64,000 bases of DNA from Verrucomicrobiota bacterium (GCA_947454705.1 CANGKZ010000003.1:186001-250000); one strand, 5' to 3'. Shown: positions 45,001 through 54,723, counted from the stretch's first letter. Notes: generated by a model from the sequence alone, not told the origin. Numbers and translations are program-made.

Positions 45001-45796
45001 GCTGCCAGCACCCGCCCGACAAATTCGGGACCGCGAGGCGCCGGATCAACCGGCCGCTTTGAAGCCACAGGATTTCGCGGTCGCGAACCACGATCATCGA
45101 CTTGTCGCGTCCCGAGCCGATTCCGCCGAATCCATTGGTGATCGAGGATTCGAGTCCCGAACGGATCCAACGATTCCCCGACCAGTAGCCAAAGAACCCC
45201 TGCTGCCCCACCCAGACGGTTCCCTGCCCATCCACATGACCGAAATTTCCGCGGCCCGGTTCTCCGGGGGGATCGGGCAGATCCACCAATCGCTTGCCGT
45301 CGGACCAGCGGACGTGGCCGTCAAAGGTGGTCATCGCCACCACGCCGGCCTGATCGGAAAAGGTACGGATGTACTGGCTCTCGGACGCCGGTGCGTTCGT
45401 CAGGGTGGTCCAGCGCCCGCGGTCGAGGAGCGCGACCCCGCGGAGCGTTCCGACCCAGAGACGGTTGGCCTCATCGCGATGAAGATTCAGGATCCCGGAG
45501 CTGGGGAGCTCCGGGGTGTTCGATGAATCAAAAATGGTAAAACTCGTGCCATCGAACCGGACCAATCCGTTGAAGGTTCCCACCCAGAGGTAGCCGTCGC
45601 GCGTCTGGGCAATCGAGGTGGCGGAGTCTTCGGGCAGTCCGTTCGAGGTCTGCCAGTTTCGGACCTGATAGTCGTCACTGAGCTTTATCTCCGCAGCGAC
45701 GGCCGACCCGGCGAGGCAACACGCAGCCAGCGACTGCATCCAGCCAAGGATGCGGGCGCTGAAACCTCTCCGTGTTTCCGAGATTTCTTCGGTCAT
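42056..45796 (-). CDS. two-component propeller/Y_Y_Y sensor with three PAS domains and no kinase
   Basis: 1246 aa. Signal peptide (ending GSAVAAE), two seven-bladed-type Reg_prop propellers (SNGLPEDSATSIAQTRDG, YLWVGTFNGLVRFDG and many 'iWvGt..gl' blades), a Y_Y_Y domain (YRLDGRDDAW, GTYRLRFKAANSDGVWS), a membrane helix (ATVMAGLFGLAGAGAAL), then three PAS domains and a helical end (REQRVIQLKDEVNTMCRRL). That terminal motif normally leads into a HisKA domain in hybrid kinases, but here the protein stops. The kinase function may be supplied by the next gene, whose start overlaps this stop. Periplasmic ligand unknown; polysaccharide sensing is common for such propellers. Confidence 0.9.
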   Translation of the reverse strand: MTEEISETRRGFSARILGWMQSLAACCLAGSAVAAEIKLSDDYQVRNWQTSNGLPEDSATSIAQTRDGYLWVGTFNGLVRFDGTSFTIFDSSNTPELPSSGILNLHRDEANRLWVGTLRGVALLDRGRWTTLTNAPASESQYIRTFSDQAGVVAMTTFDGHVRWSDGKRLVDLPDPPGEPGRGNFGHVDGQGTVWVGQQGFFGYWSGNRWIRSGLESSITNGFGGIGSGRDKSMIVVRDREILWLQSGRLIRRLAVPNLSGGCWQLYEDSDSRVWIGTEANGLYVVDVQGAVRHFTEKNGLVHNSIRSVAGDSEGDIWLGTSGEGMVELRPRRFRRIDMSPLAPARKINAMIEEGPGRMLLGSYGAGVAVAVDQVLRPPDSQSEPLNFPLVQALLRDRYGNRWTAHFNDGTWIVRTNGTTELLDPSRTGGRQVAALFSDSKGRVWMGGSDTVAVQEAGKFRVFHQPGVTLGNLSCFAEHPKTGQLWAGGSEGLYRLEGAEWREQLDESGARLHDTMALQFESDGTLWIGGGVVPVRRWRNGTMTHVGLTNGLPVGKVFGFVDDGLGYWWLPSNHGIGRVAKADLEAVADGNRPRLQGQVFLVSDGLPSVECVAGVQSAALRDSSGMLWFATLKGLATINPRYLRLDVNPPNVFIDRIRIEDSVGRMKFTTVSNAEPVLVPPGQHEVAAYISIPGLRAPEKVMAAYRLDGRDDAWKDLGGSRSVFFYPPGPGTYRLRFKAANSDGVWSPMESAVTFVIQPFFWQTLGFRATVMAGLFGLAGAGAALVTRQRMRMRVRELEQRAVLERERNRLGGILELTPDLVAFANAEGQLEFLNAAGRRMLGIGPSDPLQALRIASILNAESARRVSAEGLPALRRKGDWVEDLTLRRTDGSEIPVGLMLTAPRVPDGLQWICLIARDISERKKADDSLKQSESKFSQLFQLCPVPIVVIKLETGGILELNAAMENLTGCRREEVVGKSSVELGFWRDEEDRRAAVAAFTHPAAVAIASAQGATRIEPEVRWVNRHGEDVVACYQVDRVEMGGVPCALAVFTDITGRKRMENALKSSEALLREFVESVPAAVAMLDRNLRFLQTSQRWRSDYRLEHVDLVGRPSSEVFPSMPERWKQAHVAALEGRVERSDEEPFLRADGTEGWLQWEVRPWRFPNGEIGGVIMFTQWITERNETLKRVRLQLAELQRWHQLTIEREQRVIQLKDEVNTMCRRLSEPPRYPGPGALPHPLRPTSP

Positions 45797-45842
45797 GGGT
45801 TGGGGGCCCCGTCGGTCCCCGGAATCATTTCTGATCCAATCT

Positions 45843-46325
45843 CTAGGATTCCATCGTCGCCATCGCCATTCGCGTCACTCCGTGTCCATGTCGTTGCACC
45901 ACGCCGAGCATCGTCTCGATGGAGATGGGTTTGCTCAGCACCTCCGCCGCACCGAGGGCCCGCGCAAGGGCCAGGCAGTCCACCGGCACCCGCGGCGATC
46001 CGCCCGAGATCGCGACAATCGGGAGCTCCGGACGTTTCCGCCGAAGTTCCGCGATCGTCTCCAAACCATCCATTTGATCCATGAAGATGTCCGTGATCAC
46101 CAGCCCGACCCGCTGTGCAGCCAGCGTCCGCATGGCCTTGGCCCCATTGGCGGCGAGCAGCACTTCAAATCCGTGCCGCCCCAACAGCTTCGCCATTCCC
46201 GCCCCGACCGCCGGATCATCGTCCACCAAAAGGATCGCACCACCGTCAGCGGATGGAACCTCGCCCGGTTGCGCTGTCGAGGAAGTGTCGCCGGGAAACG
46301 GGTCAGAGCTCGTTGGAAGGTTCAT
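45843..46325 (-). CDS. stand-alone CheY-like receiver protein
   Basis: 160 aa. A 28-residue unstructured lead is followed by one receiver domain: ILLVDDDPAV (acidic pocket), LVITDIFMDQMDG (phospho-acceptor Asp), IVAISGGSP (Ser in the Thr position) and EVLSKPI (Lys). No output domain. It lies 46 bases upstream of the propeller-PAS gene and 66 bases downstream of cheR, so it may act as a phosphate sink or CheY-type output for this cluster. Confidence 0.9.
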   Translation of the reverse strand: MNLPTSSDPFPGDTSSTAQPGEVPSADGGAILLVDDDPAVGAGMAKLLGRHGFEVLLAANGAKAMRTLAAQRVGLVITDIFMDQMDGLETIAELRRKRPELPIVAISGGSPRVPVDCLALARALGAAEVLSKPISIETMLGVVQRHGHGVTRMAMATMES

Positions 46326-46391
46326 CGTCAGGAACGGGGGCCGGGTTGAGTCGGATGGGCAATTGGAAAGAAGGGATCCGGGTCGCCAGGG

Positions 46392-47204
46392 TTACCGATT
46401 TCGATACACGGTGGTGCGTCCCACGACGACACGTTCGAATCCGTGGTCGATGCCGAAGGTGGTTTCGGTTCCGCCGAGGATCAGGTACCCACCGGGGCGC
46501 AGCACGCGCCGGATTCGCTCGAGGATTTGTCGCTTCACGGCGGGTTCGAAATAGATCAGCACGTTGCGCAGCATCACCAAGTCCATCTGCGGCATCCCAG
46601 GCCAGTCCTGGATCAGATTAAGTTCCCGGAACTCGACCTGACGGCGGAGTTTTGGGCTGATTTCCCATTCCCCGTTCTGACGCGTGAAGTATTTCACCAA
46701 CAGGCTCGCGGGGAGACCGCGGTTGACCTCGAACTGGGTGTACCGACCGAGCCGTGCCTTGTTCAGGATCTGGAAGGAGAGGTCGGTGGCCAGGAACTTG
46801 AAGTCCCAGTTGGCGATTTCAGGGAAATGCTCGTTGAGCAGCATGAGCACGCTGTACGGCTCCTGTCCGCTCGAAGCGGCACCGCACCAAATATGGAGCC
46901 GCCCTTCGGATCGACGCGCCTTGAGCAACTCCGGAATGATGGATTCCTTCAGGCTTTCGAACGGATGCAGGTCGCGGAAAAACGACGTCTCGTTGGTCGT
47001 CATCGCGTCCAGCAGCTTGCGCAGCAGCGGACCGCGCGGGGCGGAGCGGAGCTGGCTGGTGAAGGTGTCGGCATCCGCAATCCCTTCGCGTTTGGCGAGG
47101 GCGTTGACGCGGGATTCGACGACGTACTCGCGTCCGGGCTCGAGCTGGATCGCCGCCTGTTCGAACACCAAGGTGCGGATGAACAAATGGTCCCCGGCGG
47201 TCAT
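46392..47204 (-). CDS. cheR: CheR-type chemoreceptor methyltransferase
   Basis: 270 aa from the ATG at 47204, preceded by GGAGGG seven bases upstream; the frame is open further but without support. Methylates glutamates of chemoreceptors using SAM. Visible features: helical N-domain ending TTNETSFFRDLHPFESL, the SAM loop IWCGAASSGQEPYSVLML, FLATDLSFQILNKARLGRY, and NVLIYFEPAVKRQIL with a final GGYLILGGTETTFG. Genuine CheR pattern throughout. Its likely substrate is the MCP encoded just upstream. Confidence 0.95.
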   Translation of the reverse strand: MTAGDHLFIRTLVFEQAAIQLEPGREYVVESRVNALAKREGIADADTFTSQLRSAPRGPLLRKLLDAMTTNETSFFRDLHPFESLKESIIPELLKARRSEGRLHIWCGAASSGQEPYSVLMLLNEHFPEIANWDFKFLATDLSFQILNKARLGRYTQFEVNRGLPASLLVKYFTRQNGEWEISPKLRRQVEFRELNLIQDWPGMPQMDLVMLRNVLIYFEPAVKRQILERIRRVLRPGGYLILGGTETTFGIDHGFERVVVGRTTVYRNR

Positions 47205-47774
47205 GCGCGTCCCTCCGAAGCACGGGATGGAAGCCGCCGTGGAACGGACCCACTGGGGATGCGGGTCGGGACGTGGTGAAAAGAGTTCACGGAGAAAATC
47301 GGTTGCTGAGAGTTGGTTCGGCTCACCCTGCGCTGCGTTGCGCCGCACCGCACGTCGCAGCCTGCGTAGGACCTGCGTTTTCCGGAGCACCCGGGCGATT
47401 CAGCCGTGCAGCGCCTTGGCCGCACCGATCTACCCGCGTCACCGGTTGACGGGTCCGTCCTCAAGTCCTCCCGTGAGGCCCCGAAGTCCCGTCCTGCTCT
47501 CCACTTGTGGGCCGTGAATCCCACCCGGAAAAGCTGCTGACGACCGAGCCGCCAGCCATGAGAGGAAGTATCGTCGGAAACCCATCTGGAATGAAGCAGA
47601 TAGTGAGGAAAAGAGACCGTCAGTTGGACCAAAAATGAGGCTCTTTTTCCGTCTGTTCCGCCGTTGCCCGAAGCAAAATGCCGGCGCTGCCCGAAGGCAA
47701 CGCCGGCACCCCATCTGCTACCCATCTATCACTCACCCAAATCTGGTCTGGAACCGTCCCTTCCGAAGCCGGGA
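47205..47774. other. 570-base intergenic region between MCP and cheR
   Basis: No supported protein gene on either strand. It holds a terminator for the MCP gene near the right end (47675-47707). It also has an imperfect palindrome, CGTCACCGGTTGACG, near 47440, which could be an operator or chance. The length and the terminator suggest that cheR has its own promoter within it, but no convincing -35/-10 pair was found. Confidence 0.5.
47675..47707 (-). terminator. intrinsic terminator after the MCP gene
   Basis: On the minus strand GCCGGCG and CGCCGGC form a perfect 7-bp stem around a 14-base loop, followed by ATTTTG. It lies 68 bases downstream of the MCP stop and separates cheW-MCP from cheR. 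Confidence 0.7.
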
Positions 47775-49841
47775 CTACGACTGCACCTCGGCCACGAGTT
47801 CCTGGAGTTGAACCGCCATACGGGACAATTCCGCGGAGGCCTTCTCGGTGTCACTGGCACCGGACATGGTGCCCTTGGCGACCTTGGCCACGCCGAGGAT
47901 GTTCTGCGCGATCTCGCTCGCGCCGCGTGACGCTTCGAAGACGTTTCGATTGATCTCGTTGGTCGTGGCGGTTTGTTCCTCCACGGCCCCGGCGATCACG
48001 GTCTGGATGTCGTTGATCTTGTTGATCACCGTGCTGATTTCATTGATCGCCCCGACGGCGCTGCGGGTGTCGGTCTGGATGGCCTCGATCTTCTGGCTGA
48101 TGTCCTCGGTGGCTTTGGCGGTTTCCTTGGCGAGTTCCTTCACCTCGTTGGCCACCACCGCAAAGCCCTTGCCCGCCTCGCCGGCACGAGCCGCCTCGAT
48201 CGTGGCGTTCAGGGCGAGAAGGTTCGTCTGCTGCGCGATCGAAGTGATGACCTTGATCACCTTGCCGATCTGAATGCTGCTCTCACCAAGCTTGCTCACC
48301 GTGGAGTTGGCCGTTTCGGCTGCCTTCACCGCGGTGGTGGCGACCGACGCGGCGTCGTGGGCGTTCTTGGCGATTTCCTTGATGCTCACGCCCATTTCCT
48401 CGGTGGCGGTGGCGACCGTCTGGATGTTCTTGCTCACCTGCTCCGCCGCAGCCGAAACAACCCCGGCCTGCGTCGCGGTTTCCTCGGCATTTCCGACCAT
48501 CTGCTTGCTGTTGGCGAGCAGCTCCTCGGAGGCCGCACCGAGTGCTCCGGCATTCTGCGTGACGGCAGTCATGGTCTTTTGCAGACGCGCCTCGGCGACC
48601 TTCTGCGCGGTGATGTCGGTGGCGATCTTCACCACCTTGTACACGCGACCCACGTCGTCCTTGACCGGCGCATACACCGCCTGGATCCAAAGCTCGCGTC
48701 CCTCCTTGGTGACCCGGCGGAACACATCGCGATGGCTGCGTCCAGCCCGCAGATCGGCCCAGAATTCCTCATACGCGCTCGTCGCGGATTGGGCGGAATC
48801 CAGGAACATGCGGTGATGGCGTCCGGTGACTTCGTCGAGCCGGTATCCGAGGAGTTTGAGAAAGATGTCGTTGGCGGTGATGACCTGTCCCTTGAGATCG
48901 AACTCGATGTAGGCAAAACAGTTGTTAATCGCCGTGGCGAGACCGCGCATGTTCTGCCGTTCGAGCTCAATGTCGGTGATGACGTAGCGGACACCGATGT
49001 ATTTCTTCGGCTTGCCGTTTTCACCCAGGACCGGCGCGACCACGGCATCGACGTAATAAGGCGAGCCGTCCTTGGCCCGATTCTTGATCACTCCGCGGAA
49101 GGTTTTTCCGCGACCGATCGTGGCCCACATTTCCTTGAACACTTCCTTCGCCATGTCGGGGTGGCGCGTGGTGTTGTGGGGTTTGCCGATCAATTCCTCG
49201 CGGCTGTACTTGGACACTTCGACGAACTTGTCGTTGATGCTGAGGATGTCGCCCTTGAGATCGGACTCCGAGACGACGCTCGTGAGGTTCATGATGTCCG
49301 CGCGGACGCGGAGTTCCGTGACCTCCTCCTTCAGCTTCAGCAGCTCGGTGCAGTCGGAGGCGATCTCGATGATCTTCAGCGGCGCGCCGGCGGCATCATC
49401 CAGACGCGAGAACGACGACTTCACCCACAGCACGCGCCCATCCCGCGCGACTCGTCGGTAGACCCCGGAGTGGGACTTGCGAACCAGCAGTTCGTGCCAG
49501 AAATCCCGATACTCCTGCGTCGTCACCGCGCCAGGCTCCGCCAGAGTGCCGTAACTGCGGCCAATCAGTTCGGTCGGGCTGTAGCCATAGAGAGTGAGAA
49601 AGTTGGCGTTGGCCGAAAGCACGGTTCCTTCGGGCGACAACACGGCAATTGCCTGGGTGCTCTCCAGCGCTTCCGTCCGGGCGTTCAACTCCAGCAACGT
49701 GTCCTGACGAAGGCTCGCGGCACTGGATCGCGGATGCTTCGAAGCCGCAGGACGGGACGCCGCGGATCGACGCGGAGCAACCGGTCCATGGTCGGTGCGG
49801 GAATGCGGAAGTGAGGCGGCGGTGTGACGGCTGTGATTCAT
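47775..49841 (-). CDS. soluble methyl-accepting chemotaxis protein with PAS domains
   Basis: 688 aa with no membrane helix. Three PAS domains follow a 45-residue basic lead: one with [15 protein letters not shown], one with [20 protein letters not shown] (the Aer-type HP-D pattern), and one with [20 protein letters not shown] long coiled-coil signalling domain carries the conserved hairpin tip [20 protein letters not shown] and [16 protein letters not shown]. It should form cytoplasmic arrays with CheW and CheA. The PAS domains suggest sensing of redox state or a small cofactor-bound ligand. Downstream of cheW by 46 bases. Confidence 0.95.
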   Translation of the reverse strand: MNHSRHTAASLPHSRTDHGPVAPRRSAASRPAASKHPRSSAASLRQDTLLELNARTEALESTQAIAVLSPEGTVLSANANFLTLYGYSPTELIGRSYGTLAEPGAVTTQEYRDFWHELLVRKSHSGVYRRVARDGRVLWVKSSFSRLDDAAGAPLKIIEIASDCTELLKLKEEVTELRVRADIMNLTSVVSESDLKGDILSINDKFVEVSKYSREELIGKPHNTTRHPDMAKEVFKEMWATIGRGKTFRGVIKNRAKDGSPYYVDAVVAPVLGENGKPKKYIGVRYVITDIELERQNMRGLATAINNCFAYIEFDLKGQVITANDIFLKLLGYRLDEVTGRHHRMFLDSAQSATSAYEEFWADLRAGRSHRDVFRRVTKEGRELWIQAVYAPVKDDVGRVYKVVKIATDITAQKVAEARLQKTMTAVTQNAGALGAASEELLANSKQMVGNAEETATQAGVVSAAAEQVSKNIQTVATATEEMGVSIKEIAKNAHDAASVATTAVKAAETANSTVSKLGESSIQIGKVIKVITSIAQQTNLLALNATIEAARAGEAGKGFAVVANEVKELAKETAKATEDISQKIEAIQTDTRSAVGAINEISTVINKINDIQTVIAGAVEEQTATTNEINRNVFEASRGASEIAQNILGVAKVAKGTMSGASDTEKASAELSRMAVQLQELVAEVQS

Positions 49842-49887
49842 GGCGGAATGGGGGAATGGATTGGAACTTGGGATTCGGAAAAGGGAT

Positions 49888-50349
49888 TCAGGTCGGACTC
49901 ACCCCACCGCGTCCGAACGAGGTGGGAAGCTGGATGGCGCGATCGGTATCAAGGATGAGCAGCAGGCAATCCTTCAACTTGTAGATGCCGGTCACGACTT
50001 CGCGAGCGACACCTTTTAAGATCTCCGGCGTCTTTTCGAAGGCCTCGTTTTCGACCTCCACCACATCGCCGATTTCATCCACCAGCAGGCTCACCGCGCC
50101 GTCATCCCCGCGGATCACCACATTCATCGGCAGCGCTCCGGGTTCACGCTGCGGCAGCTCGAGGCGTTGACGCAAATCGATGGCGGTCACGATCTGCCCG
50201 CGCAGATTGATCAGGCCCTGGATCATGACCGGCGCGAGCGGAACCCGCGTCATTTCCTGATACCGGATCACCTCCTGCACCTCGCGGACTTCGACTCCAA
50301 ACAACATCGAATCGAGGCGGAAGGTGGCGAAACGTCGGCCGTCGGACAT
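49888..50349 (-). CDS. cheW: chemotaxis coupling protein CheW
   Basis: 153 aa. Adaptor linking chemoreceptors to CheA. Characteristic segments: [41 protein letters not shown] and [15 protein letters not shown]. First gene of the signalling run. No cheA is found nearby. Confidence 0.95.
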   Translation of the reverse strand: MSDGRRFATFRLDSMLFGVEVREVQEVIRYQEMTRVPLAPVMIQGLINLRGQIVTAIDLRQRLELPQREPGALPMNVVIRGDDGAVSLLVDEIGDVVEVENEAFEKTPEILKGVAREVVTGIYKLKDCLLLILDTDRAIQLPTSFGRGGVSPT

Positions 50350-50991
50350 GGGAAGAATCGGTTGAAGTGATCTTCAGCGAGGAGAAGGCAACGCGCTTGG
50401 CATCGACTCAGGAACGCTCGGTCCAGGCCGACGCACTGGGCTCGTCTCCCGGGGTGCGAAAAAGCGAAGCGCCGAAGGATGCCGGACGGCACCGGCGGAC
50501 CGGCGGGACACTGGGGGGAACGGAACGGATCCGACGGGGAACGAGGGGAACCGGAGCCGCTTCGGGGGCGGGACCCACGGCTCCAACGGAGCCATCGGGA
50601 ACCACGCAAACGGCGTCGGAAAAATCGGGGAATCGGGTGCTGGAATTCACGGCATCGGACGGGTTTGGAAACGCCCGCTTCACCGGCACCGTGCACGCAC
50701 CCGCGTCACGCAACCCGACATGAAGCCAAGCATTTCCTTGAGGGGCACCTTCCGGGAAATTCTCAATGGCTTGAGCATTTCCACTCCGGCACCCACTCCA
50801 CACCTTCCGCTTGCAGGCCTTAGATCCTGCCCGAGAAGTCCGCTCGCAACCTCGTTACGAGCACCTACTAGTGGACATCGGAATCTCCCGCGTTTCCTTA
50901 AGCGATTTTTCGTCCACCTCGCCAACGCCCCTTGGAAACTACCACTCCCGACGCATCCAAAAATGCGACATGCACCCGAAGACGCAGCGTT
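50350..50991. other. 642-base region with no supported gene
   Basis: Several frames are open for 100-130 codons, on both strands, but their translations are low-complexity Ser/Gly/Pro/Arg strings with no family features and mutually overlapping. The left half (50440-50600) is very GC-rich with short direct repeats of GGGGAAC and CGGACCGGCGGGA-like blocks; the right half is more mixed. It must hold the cheW promoter and the 3' end of the propeller gene transcript lies to its right in the opposite sense of distance. Nothing more can be assigned. Confidence 0.45.
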
Positions 50992-52590
50992 TCAGTCATG
51001 CCCCGGAAGCACCGGCAGTTCGTAGCAGGCTGCTTCGCGATCATTCCGCACCACGAGGTGGTTTCCGACCACGAGCGGATGATTCCACGTCTTGGAATCC
51101 AGCGCGGGAATCTGCCCAAATTCGCGGAATCCGTCCGGCTTTGCCTGAGCGAGGTGGACGGTCCCCTGCTCTTTTTGGATGACCACCAGATCGTCCACCA
51201 CGAGCGTCTGACCCGATCCGTAACGCCCATCCTTCCACTTGCGCTGGCCCGTGGAGGCATCGATGCAGGCCAGGAACCCGTCATCCAATCCGTAGAGGAA
51301 TCCTTCCTTCAACGCAGCGCTGTTGAACTGCGTCTTCATCGTCTTGGATTTCCACACCTCGGTCGCAGTCAGGCGCCCATCGGCCCCCGCCTGGATTTGC
51401 AGCAGGAGACATCCCACGCCATACCCGGCCGACAAAAACACGCGGTCGCTCCCCACCAGCACCGGCTGGCTGCACTTGGGCCATTTGTCGTTGGCCCACG
51501 GATAGTCGAGCAGCACCTTGCCATCCGCAGGATCATGCAGCGTGAGAGAAGCCGCGTTGATCGAGAGAATCACCGTCTTGCCAGCAATCGTTCCCACTGA
51601 GGGCGACGCGTAGCTCGCCTTGTCGGTACCCGCCTTCCACAACGGTTTGCCCGTCTCGCGATCGTAGGCCAGCAGCGTGGAATGATTGGTCGCCCCGCCG
51701 GCCACCACCACCGCGTTGCCCAACACCAACGGAGAATCACTGACGCCCCAGATCAGGTTCGGGAGATCATTTTCGGACAACGTCGAGCGCGACCAGATCT
51801 CGCGTCCGGTCTCGGCATCCACGCACAACAGAACGCCGGTTCCGCCGTGGGTGTAGACGCGTCCATCGACCACCGTGGGCGTCGCCCGCGGCCCTTCGCC
51901 TCCCTGCCATTCAAAAAAGCGGACCGGCTTTCGGGCGGCCCAAATCCGCGCACCGGTCAGCAGGTCGTAGCAGCTCACCGTTTCATCCGTACCGTTCTGC
52001 TCCTGGGTGAACAGGTGACCGTTTACACTTGCAAACGCCGACCAGCCGGATCCAATCGGCTGACGCCAGAGCAGGCGCGGAGGTTGGTTGCTCCAATTGG
52101 AATCCAGTCGGGCCCCGCGCACCACGCCGTCCCGTGCGGGTCCGAAGAATTGGGGGACTGAAGGAAGGGCCTTCAGGGTCGCGGCAACGGCCGGTGGAAG
52201 ATTGGTCACAGCAATGACGGCGGGTCGGGCGACCGTGTTGGTCCGGGCGGGCGACCAGGCCCAGACCCACTTGGGTCGGCCAGTCCCGTCCGCAGTTCCA
52301 TCCACACGCACCGCCTTGCGCAACCCAAACACGGCGCCAAGCACCACCAGCAAACCGAGCACCCGGGTGGTCCATCGGAACCGGCTCAGGAAGAAGAACC
52401 ACAGAAGGGTGAGGAGCACTCCCAGGATCATGAATCCGCCCTGGAGCCAGCTCCGGATGTTGCGTTCCAAATCCTCAGCCTGGTTCAGCGCCACATTCCC
52501 CAGAATCACCAGGGCCCAGACGATGATCAAAAAGAGGAGTCGATGGCCGCGCCGACGTTCTGGGGCGGACGGGTGGGATGGCGTGCTCAT
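50992..52590 (-). CDS. membrane-anchored PQQ-like beta-propeller protein
   Basis: 532 aa from the ATG at 52590 (MSTPSHPS). Three N-terminal membrane helices (about 17-36, 50-70, 75-90) lead into a PQQ-type propeller with repeats such as VSCYDLLTGARIWAARKPV, GVLLCVDAETGREIWSRST and LLAYDRETGKPLWKAGT. The family includes BamB-like scaffold proteins and quinoprotein dehydrogenases; no PQQ-ligating or dehydrogenase residues were recognised, so a scaffold or unknown role is more likely. The propeller should lie in the periplasm. Confidence 0.85.
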   Translation of the reverse strand: MSTPSHPSAPERRRGHRLLFLIIVWALVILGNVALNQAEDLERNIRSWLQGGFMILGVLLTLLWFFFLSRFRWTTRVLGLLVVLGAVFGLRKAVRVDGTADGTGRPKWVWAWSPARTNTVARPAVIAVTNLPPAVAATLKALPSVPQFFGPARDGVVRGARLDSNWSNQPPRLLWRQPIGSGWSAFASVNGHLFTQEQNGTDETVSCYDLLTGARIWAARKPVRFFEWQGGEGPRATPTVVDGRVYTHGGTGVLLCVDAETGREIWSRSTLSENDLPNLIWGVSDSPLVLGNAVVVAGGATNHSTLLAYDRETGKPLWKAGTDKASYASPSVGTIAGKTVILSINAASLTLHDPADGKVLLDYPWANDKWPKCSQPVLVGSDRVFLSAGYGVGCLLLQIQAGADGRLTATEVWKSKTMKTQFNSAALKEGFLYGLDDGFLACIDASTGQRKWKDGRYGSGQTLVVDDLVVIQKEQGTVHLAQAKPDGFREFGQIPALDSKTWNHPLVVGNHLVVRNDREAACYELPVLPGHD

Positions 52591-52711
52591 GGGTTCGGAA
52601 TGCTGGGTGCGGATCATCGACCGTTCTGAGCACGGTCGCGCCCCGATCCTAGCAGGTGAAACGCGTTTGCAAAGTAACGCGTCGGTGAACGGCACCAGGC
52701 CGAGCAACCGG

Positions 52712-53656
52712 CTATTCGCGCGACCCCATCCAACGCACGGTGTTTTCAATCACCTTAAGCACCGCCGGATTCTTGAACACCGGATACAGCTCATGCCCGG
52801 GCCGGAAGTAAAACACCCGGCCCTTGCCAATGTTCCAAACCGATCCGCTGCGGAACCACTCCCCGCGCTCCCAACGTTCCTCCAGCACCACGGCATCGGG
52901 AGCGGGGACATGGAAGGGTTCGTCGTACATCTCGGTCTGCTCGACAGTGAACTCCGGCGGGAGGCCGCGGGCGATGGGATGCTTGGGCAGGAGCACGCGA
53001 ACGTGGCTGGGCATGGCATCGGGCCGGTAGGCGGGGAAACAGCAGTTCGGCAGGGTGAGCTGGATCTCGACCGGCTCGCCGAAGGGTTTGCGATAGATCG
53101 CCGACGGGCTGAGGCGGTCGGTGTACTTCGGCGCGGTGCGGAGATTAGAGAACAGGTTGGTCTCGCGGATGACCGCGGTGGCGCGTTCCGACGGAGTCAG
53201 CACGCGCAGCGCGTCCTCGCGGGCGCGGACGTTCATCGCCTCCATGAACGGAGCCGACCAGTGGGCCGAATGCAGGGCGATGAAGGACAATTTACCGGAT
53301 TGAATCCGCTGCACGATGTCCCGGGCGCGTTCAGTGGAAACCTCGCCATTGCGAACGTGCCCCCACCAGATGAGGACATCGGTGGCATCCAACGCCGCCT
53401 TCGACAGCCCCTGCTCCGGATCATCGAGTCGTGCGGTGTGAACCGTCAGCCCCGGCTTGGTGGCCAGGTGCACCGCGATCTGGTTCCCAAGCCAGTTGGT
53501 GTAAACGCGTCGCTGCGCGGGTTGCTGTTCATCCCAGATCAACACACGGATCGGCGCCGCCGCATGAACGCTCAATCCCATCAGCCCCAGGACGACGAGG
53601 CTCCAACGGAACCACCAGCGGGCGGAGCAAAGGGAAGGCAGGGAGGGAAGATTCAT
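52712..53656 (-). CDS. exported ThuA-like domain protein
   Basis: 314 aa from the ATG at 53656. Signal peptide ends near GLSVHAAA. The body is a ThuA-type class I glutamine-amidotransferase-like fold: IRVLIWDEQQPAQR, TDVLIWWGHVRNGEVS, FIALHSAHWSAPFMEAM and GRVFYFRPGHELYPVFKNP near the end. ThuA proteins are often linked to trehalose or other sugar use, and are common with Gfo/Idh/MocA enzymes in this phylum. Activity unknown. Confidence 0.88.
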   Translation of the reverse strand: MNLPSLPSLCSARWWFRWSLVVLGLMGLSVHAAAPIRVLIWDEQQPAQRRVYTNWLGNQIAVHLATKPGLTVHTARLDDPEQGLSKAALDATDVLIWWGHVRNGEVSTERARDIVQRIQSGKLSFIALHSAHWSAPFMEAMNVRAREDALRVLTPSERATAVIRETNLFSNLRTAPKYTDRLSPSAIYRKPFGEPVEIQLTLPNCCFPAYRPDAMPSHVRVLLPKHPIARGLPPEFTVEQTEMYDEPFHVPAPDAVVLEERWERGEWFRSGSVWNIGKGRVFYFRPGHELYPVFKNPAVLKVIENTVRWMGSRE

Positions 53657-53712
53657 GCGTGGATTCGAGTCAACGCCTCCACCCCGAAACGGGCAAGCCC
53701 GACGGTGGACGA

Positions 53713-54234
53713 TCAGCGGTTCCGCCAGAGCGCAATCGAACTGAACAACCCCACCGCGAAGGAGTAGGCGGCCATGCCGAGTCCCACGGAAAAGGGAACC
53801 AATCGCCACTCCGAAAACGCCATCAACATCCCCCCCACCGCCCCCACCAGCAACGCCTCCCCCATGAAACAGCCCCAGGCAAGACCGCGCGGACATTCGG
53901 CGAGACGATCGGCCATCCAGCATCGGTAGTGGAGCTCACCCATGGACCGCATCACCCAGGCCGACTGCAGATTCCGCGCGGCCACCAGGCAGCTGGTGGT
54001 AATGAGAGAAATCGACAACAACGGCCAGGTGGCGAACCCGAGTGCGAGCAGCAGATTGAGCGGGATGCCCCACTTCCAGCCGAGTCGACGCGCGATCGGA
54101 TTTCCCTCCAGCGTAAGTTTTGGGGTGGCGATCCAGGTGGACCCCAGATCCATCGCCCGCGACGCCGCCACGAGCCCCGCCAGGACCGCCCAGTTGCGGG
54201 TGCCGGGGTCGAAGAATTCGTCGAGCCGCGTCAC
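53713..54234 (-). CDS. small integral membrane protein of unknown function
   Basis: 173 aa. About four membrane segments: 14-31 (AVLAGLVAASRAMDLGS), 56-90, 117-140 and 144-168. A conserved-looking motif TLEGNPIARRLGWKWGIPLN links the first two. No family was recognised with confidence. It lies 56 bases upstream of the ThuA-like start and 48 bases downstream of hisI, on the same strand. Confidence 0.7.
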   Translation of the reverse strand: MTRLDEFFDPGTRNWAVLAGLVAASRAMDLGSTWIATPKLTLEGNPIARRLGWKWGIPLNLLLALGFATWPLLSISLITTSCLVAARNLQSAWVMRSMGELHYRCWMADRLAECPRGLAWGCFMGEALLVGAVGGMLMAFSEWRLVPFSVGLGMAAYSFAVGLFSSIALWRNR

Positions 54235-54282
54235 AACGGTTGCTGGTCCACAGAACGCAAGGGGATCGGACCGTGCCCGCGA

Positions 54283-54672
54283 TTACTTCTTGCCGTAAAT
54301 CGCCTCGGGCGTTTCCAACTGCGTCTCGGTCACCGTGGAGTGATCGCCCGTCTCACCGAACGAGCGGAAGAAGCACGACCGGTAACCCTCGTGGCACGCG
54401 GCGCCGGTTTGCTCGACCTGGATCAGGAGCGTGTCGCCATCGCAGTCAAACGCGATGTCCTTCACCACCTGCACGTGTCCGCTGGATTCCCCCTTCATCC
54501 AGAACTTCTGGCGGGAGCGACTCCAGAAGAAGGTGCGCTTGGTCTCAATCGTCTTCTCCAACGAGGCGCGGTTCATCCAGGCCATCATCAACACGCGCCC
54601 GTTGGCGTGATCCTGAATGATGGCGGGGATCAATCCGTCGGCGTTCCACTTCAGCTGTTCGAGACTTTTCAT
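54283..54672 (-). CDS. hisI: phosphoribosyl-AMP cyclohydrolase
   Basis: 129 aa from the ATG at 54672 (MKSLEQLKW). Opens the adenine ring of PR-AMP, third step of histidine synthesis. Zinc/magnesium-binding blocks are present: [47 protein letters not shown], and the Cys pair in [15 protein letters not shown]. Stand-alone HisI; the HisE pyrophosphohydrolase domain is not fused. With hisF two genes upstream it forms part of a small his group. Confidence 0.95.
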   Translation of the reverse strand: MKSLEQLKWNADGLIPAIIQDHANGRVLMMAWMNRASLEKTIETKRTFFWSRSRQKFWMKGESSGHVQVVKDIAFDCDGDTLLIQVEQTGAACHEGYRSCFFRSFGETGDHSTVTETQLETPEAIYGKK

Positions 54673-54723
54673 CGGGGCAAAACTCAAAAACGTTTCACTG
54701 GCGCACCGCGCGTCCGGGACTTC

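Noticed and set aside
41909-45526. Open frame of about 1200 codons opposite the propeller-PAS sensor
   Set aside because: Antisense shadow of a well-supported gene; no signal peptide, domain or motif.
50367-50723. Possible 118-codon gene on the plus strand upstream of cheW
   Set aside because: Low-complexity Gly/Thr/Ser/Arg translation, overlapping equally long frames on the other strand, and no good ribosome-binding site.
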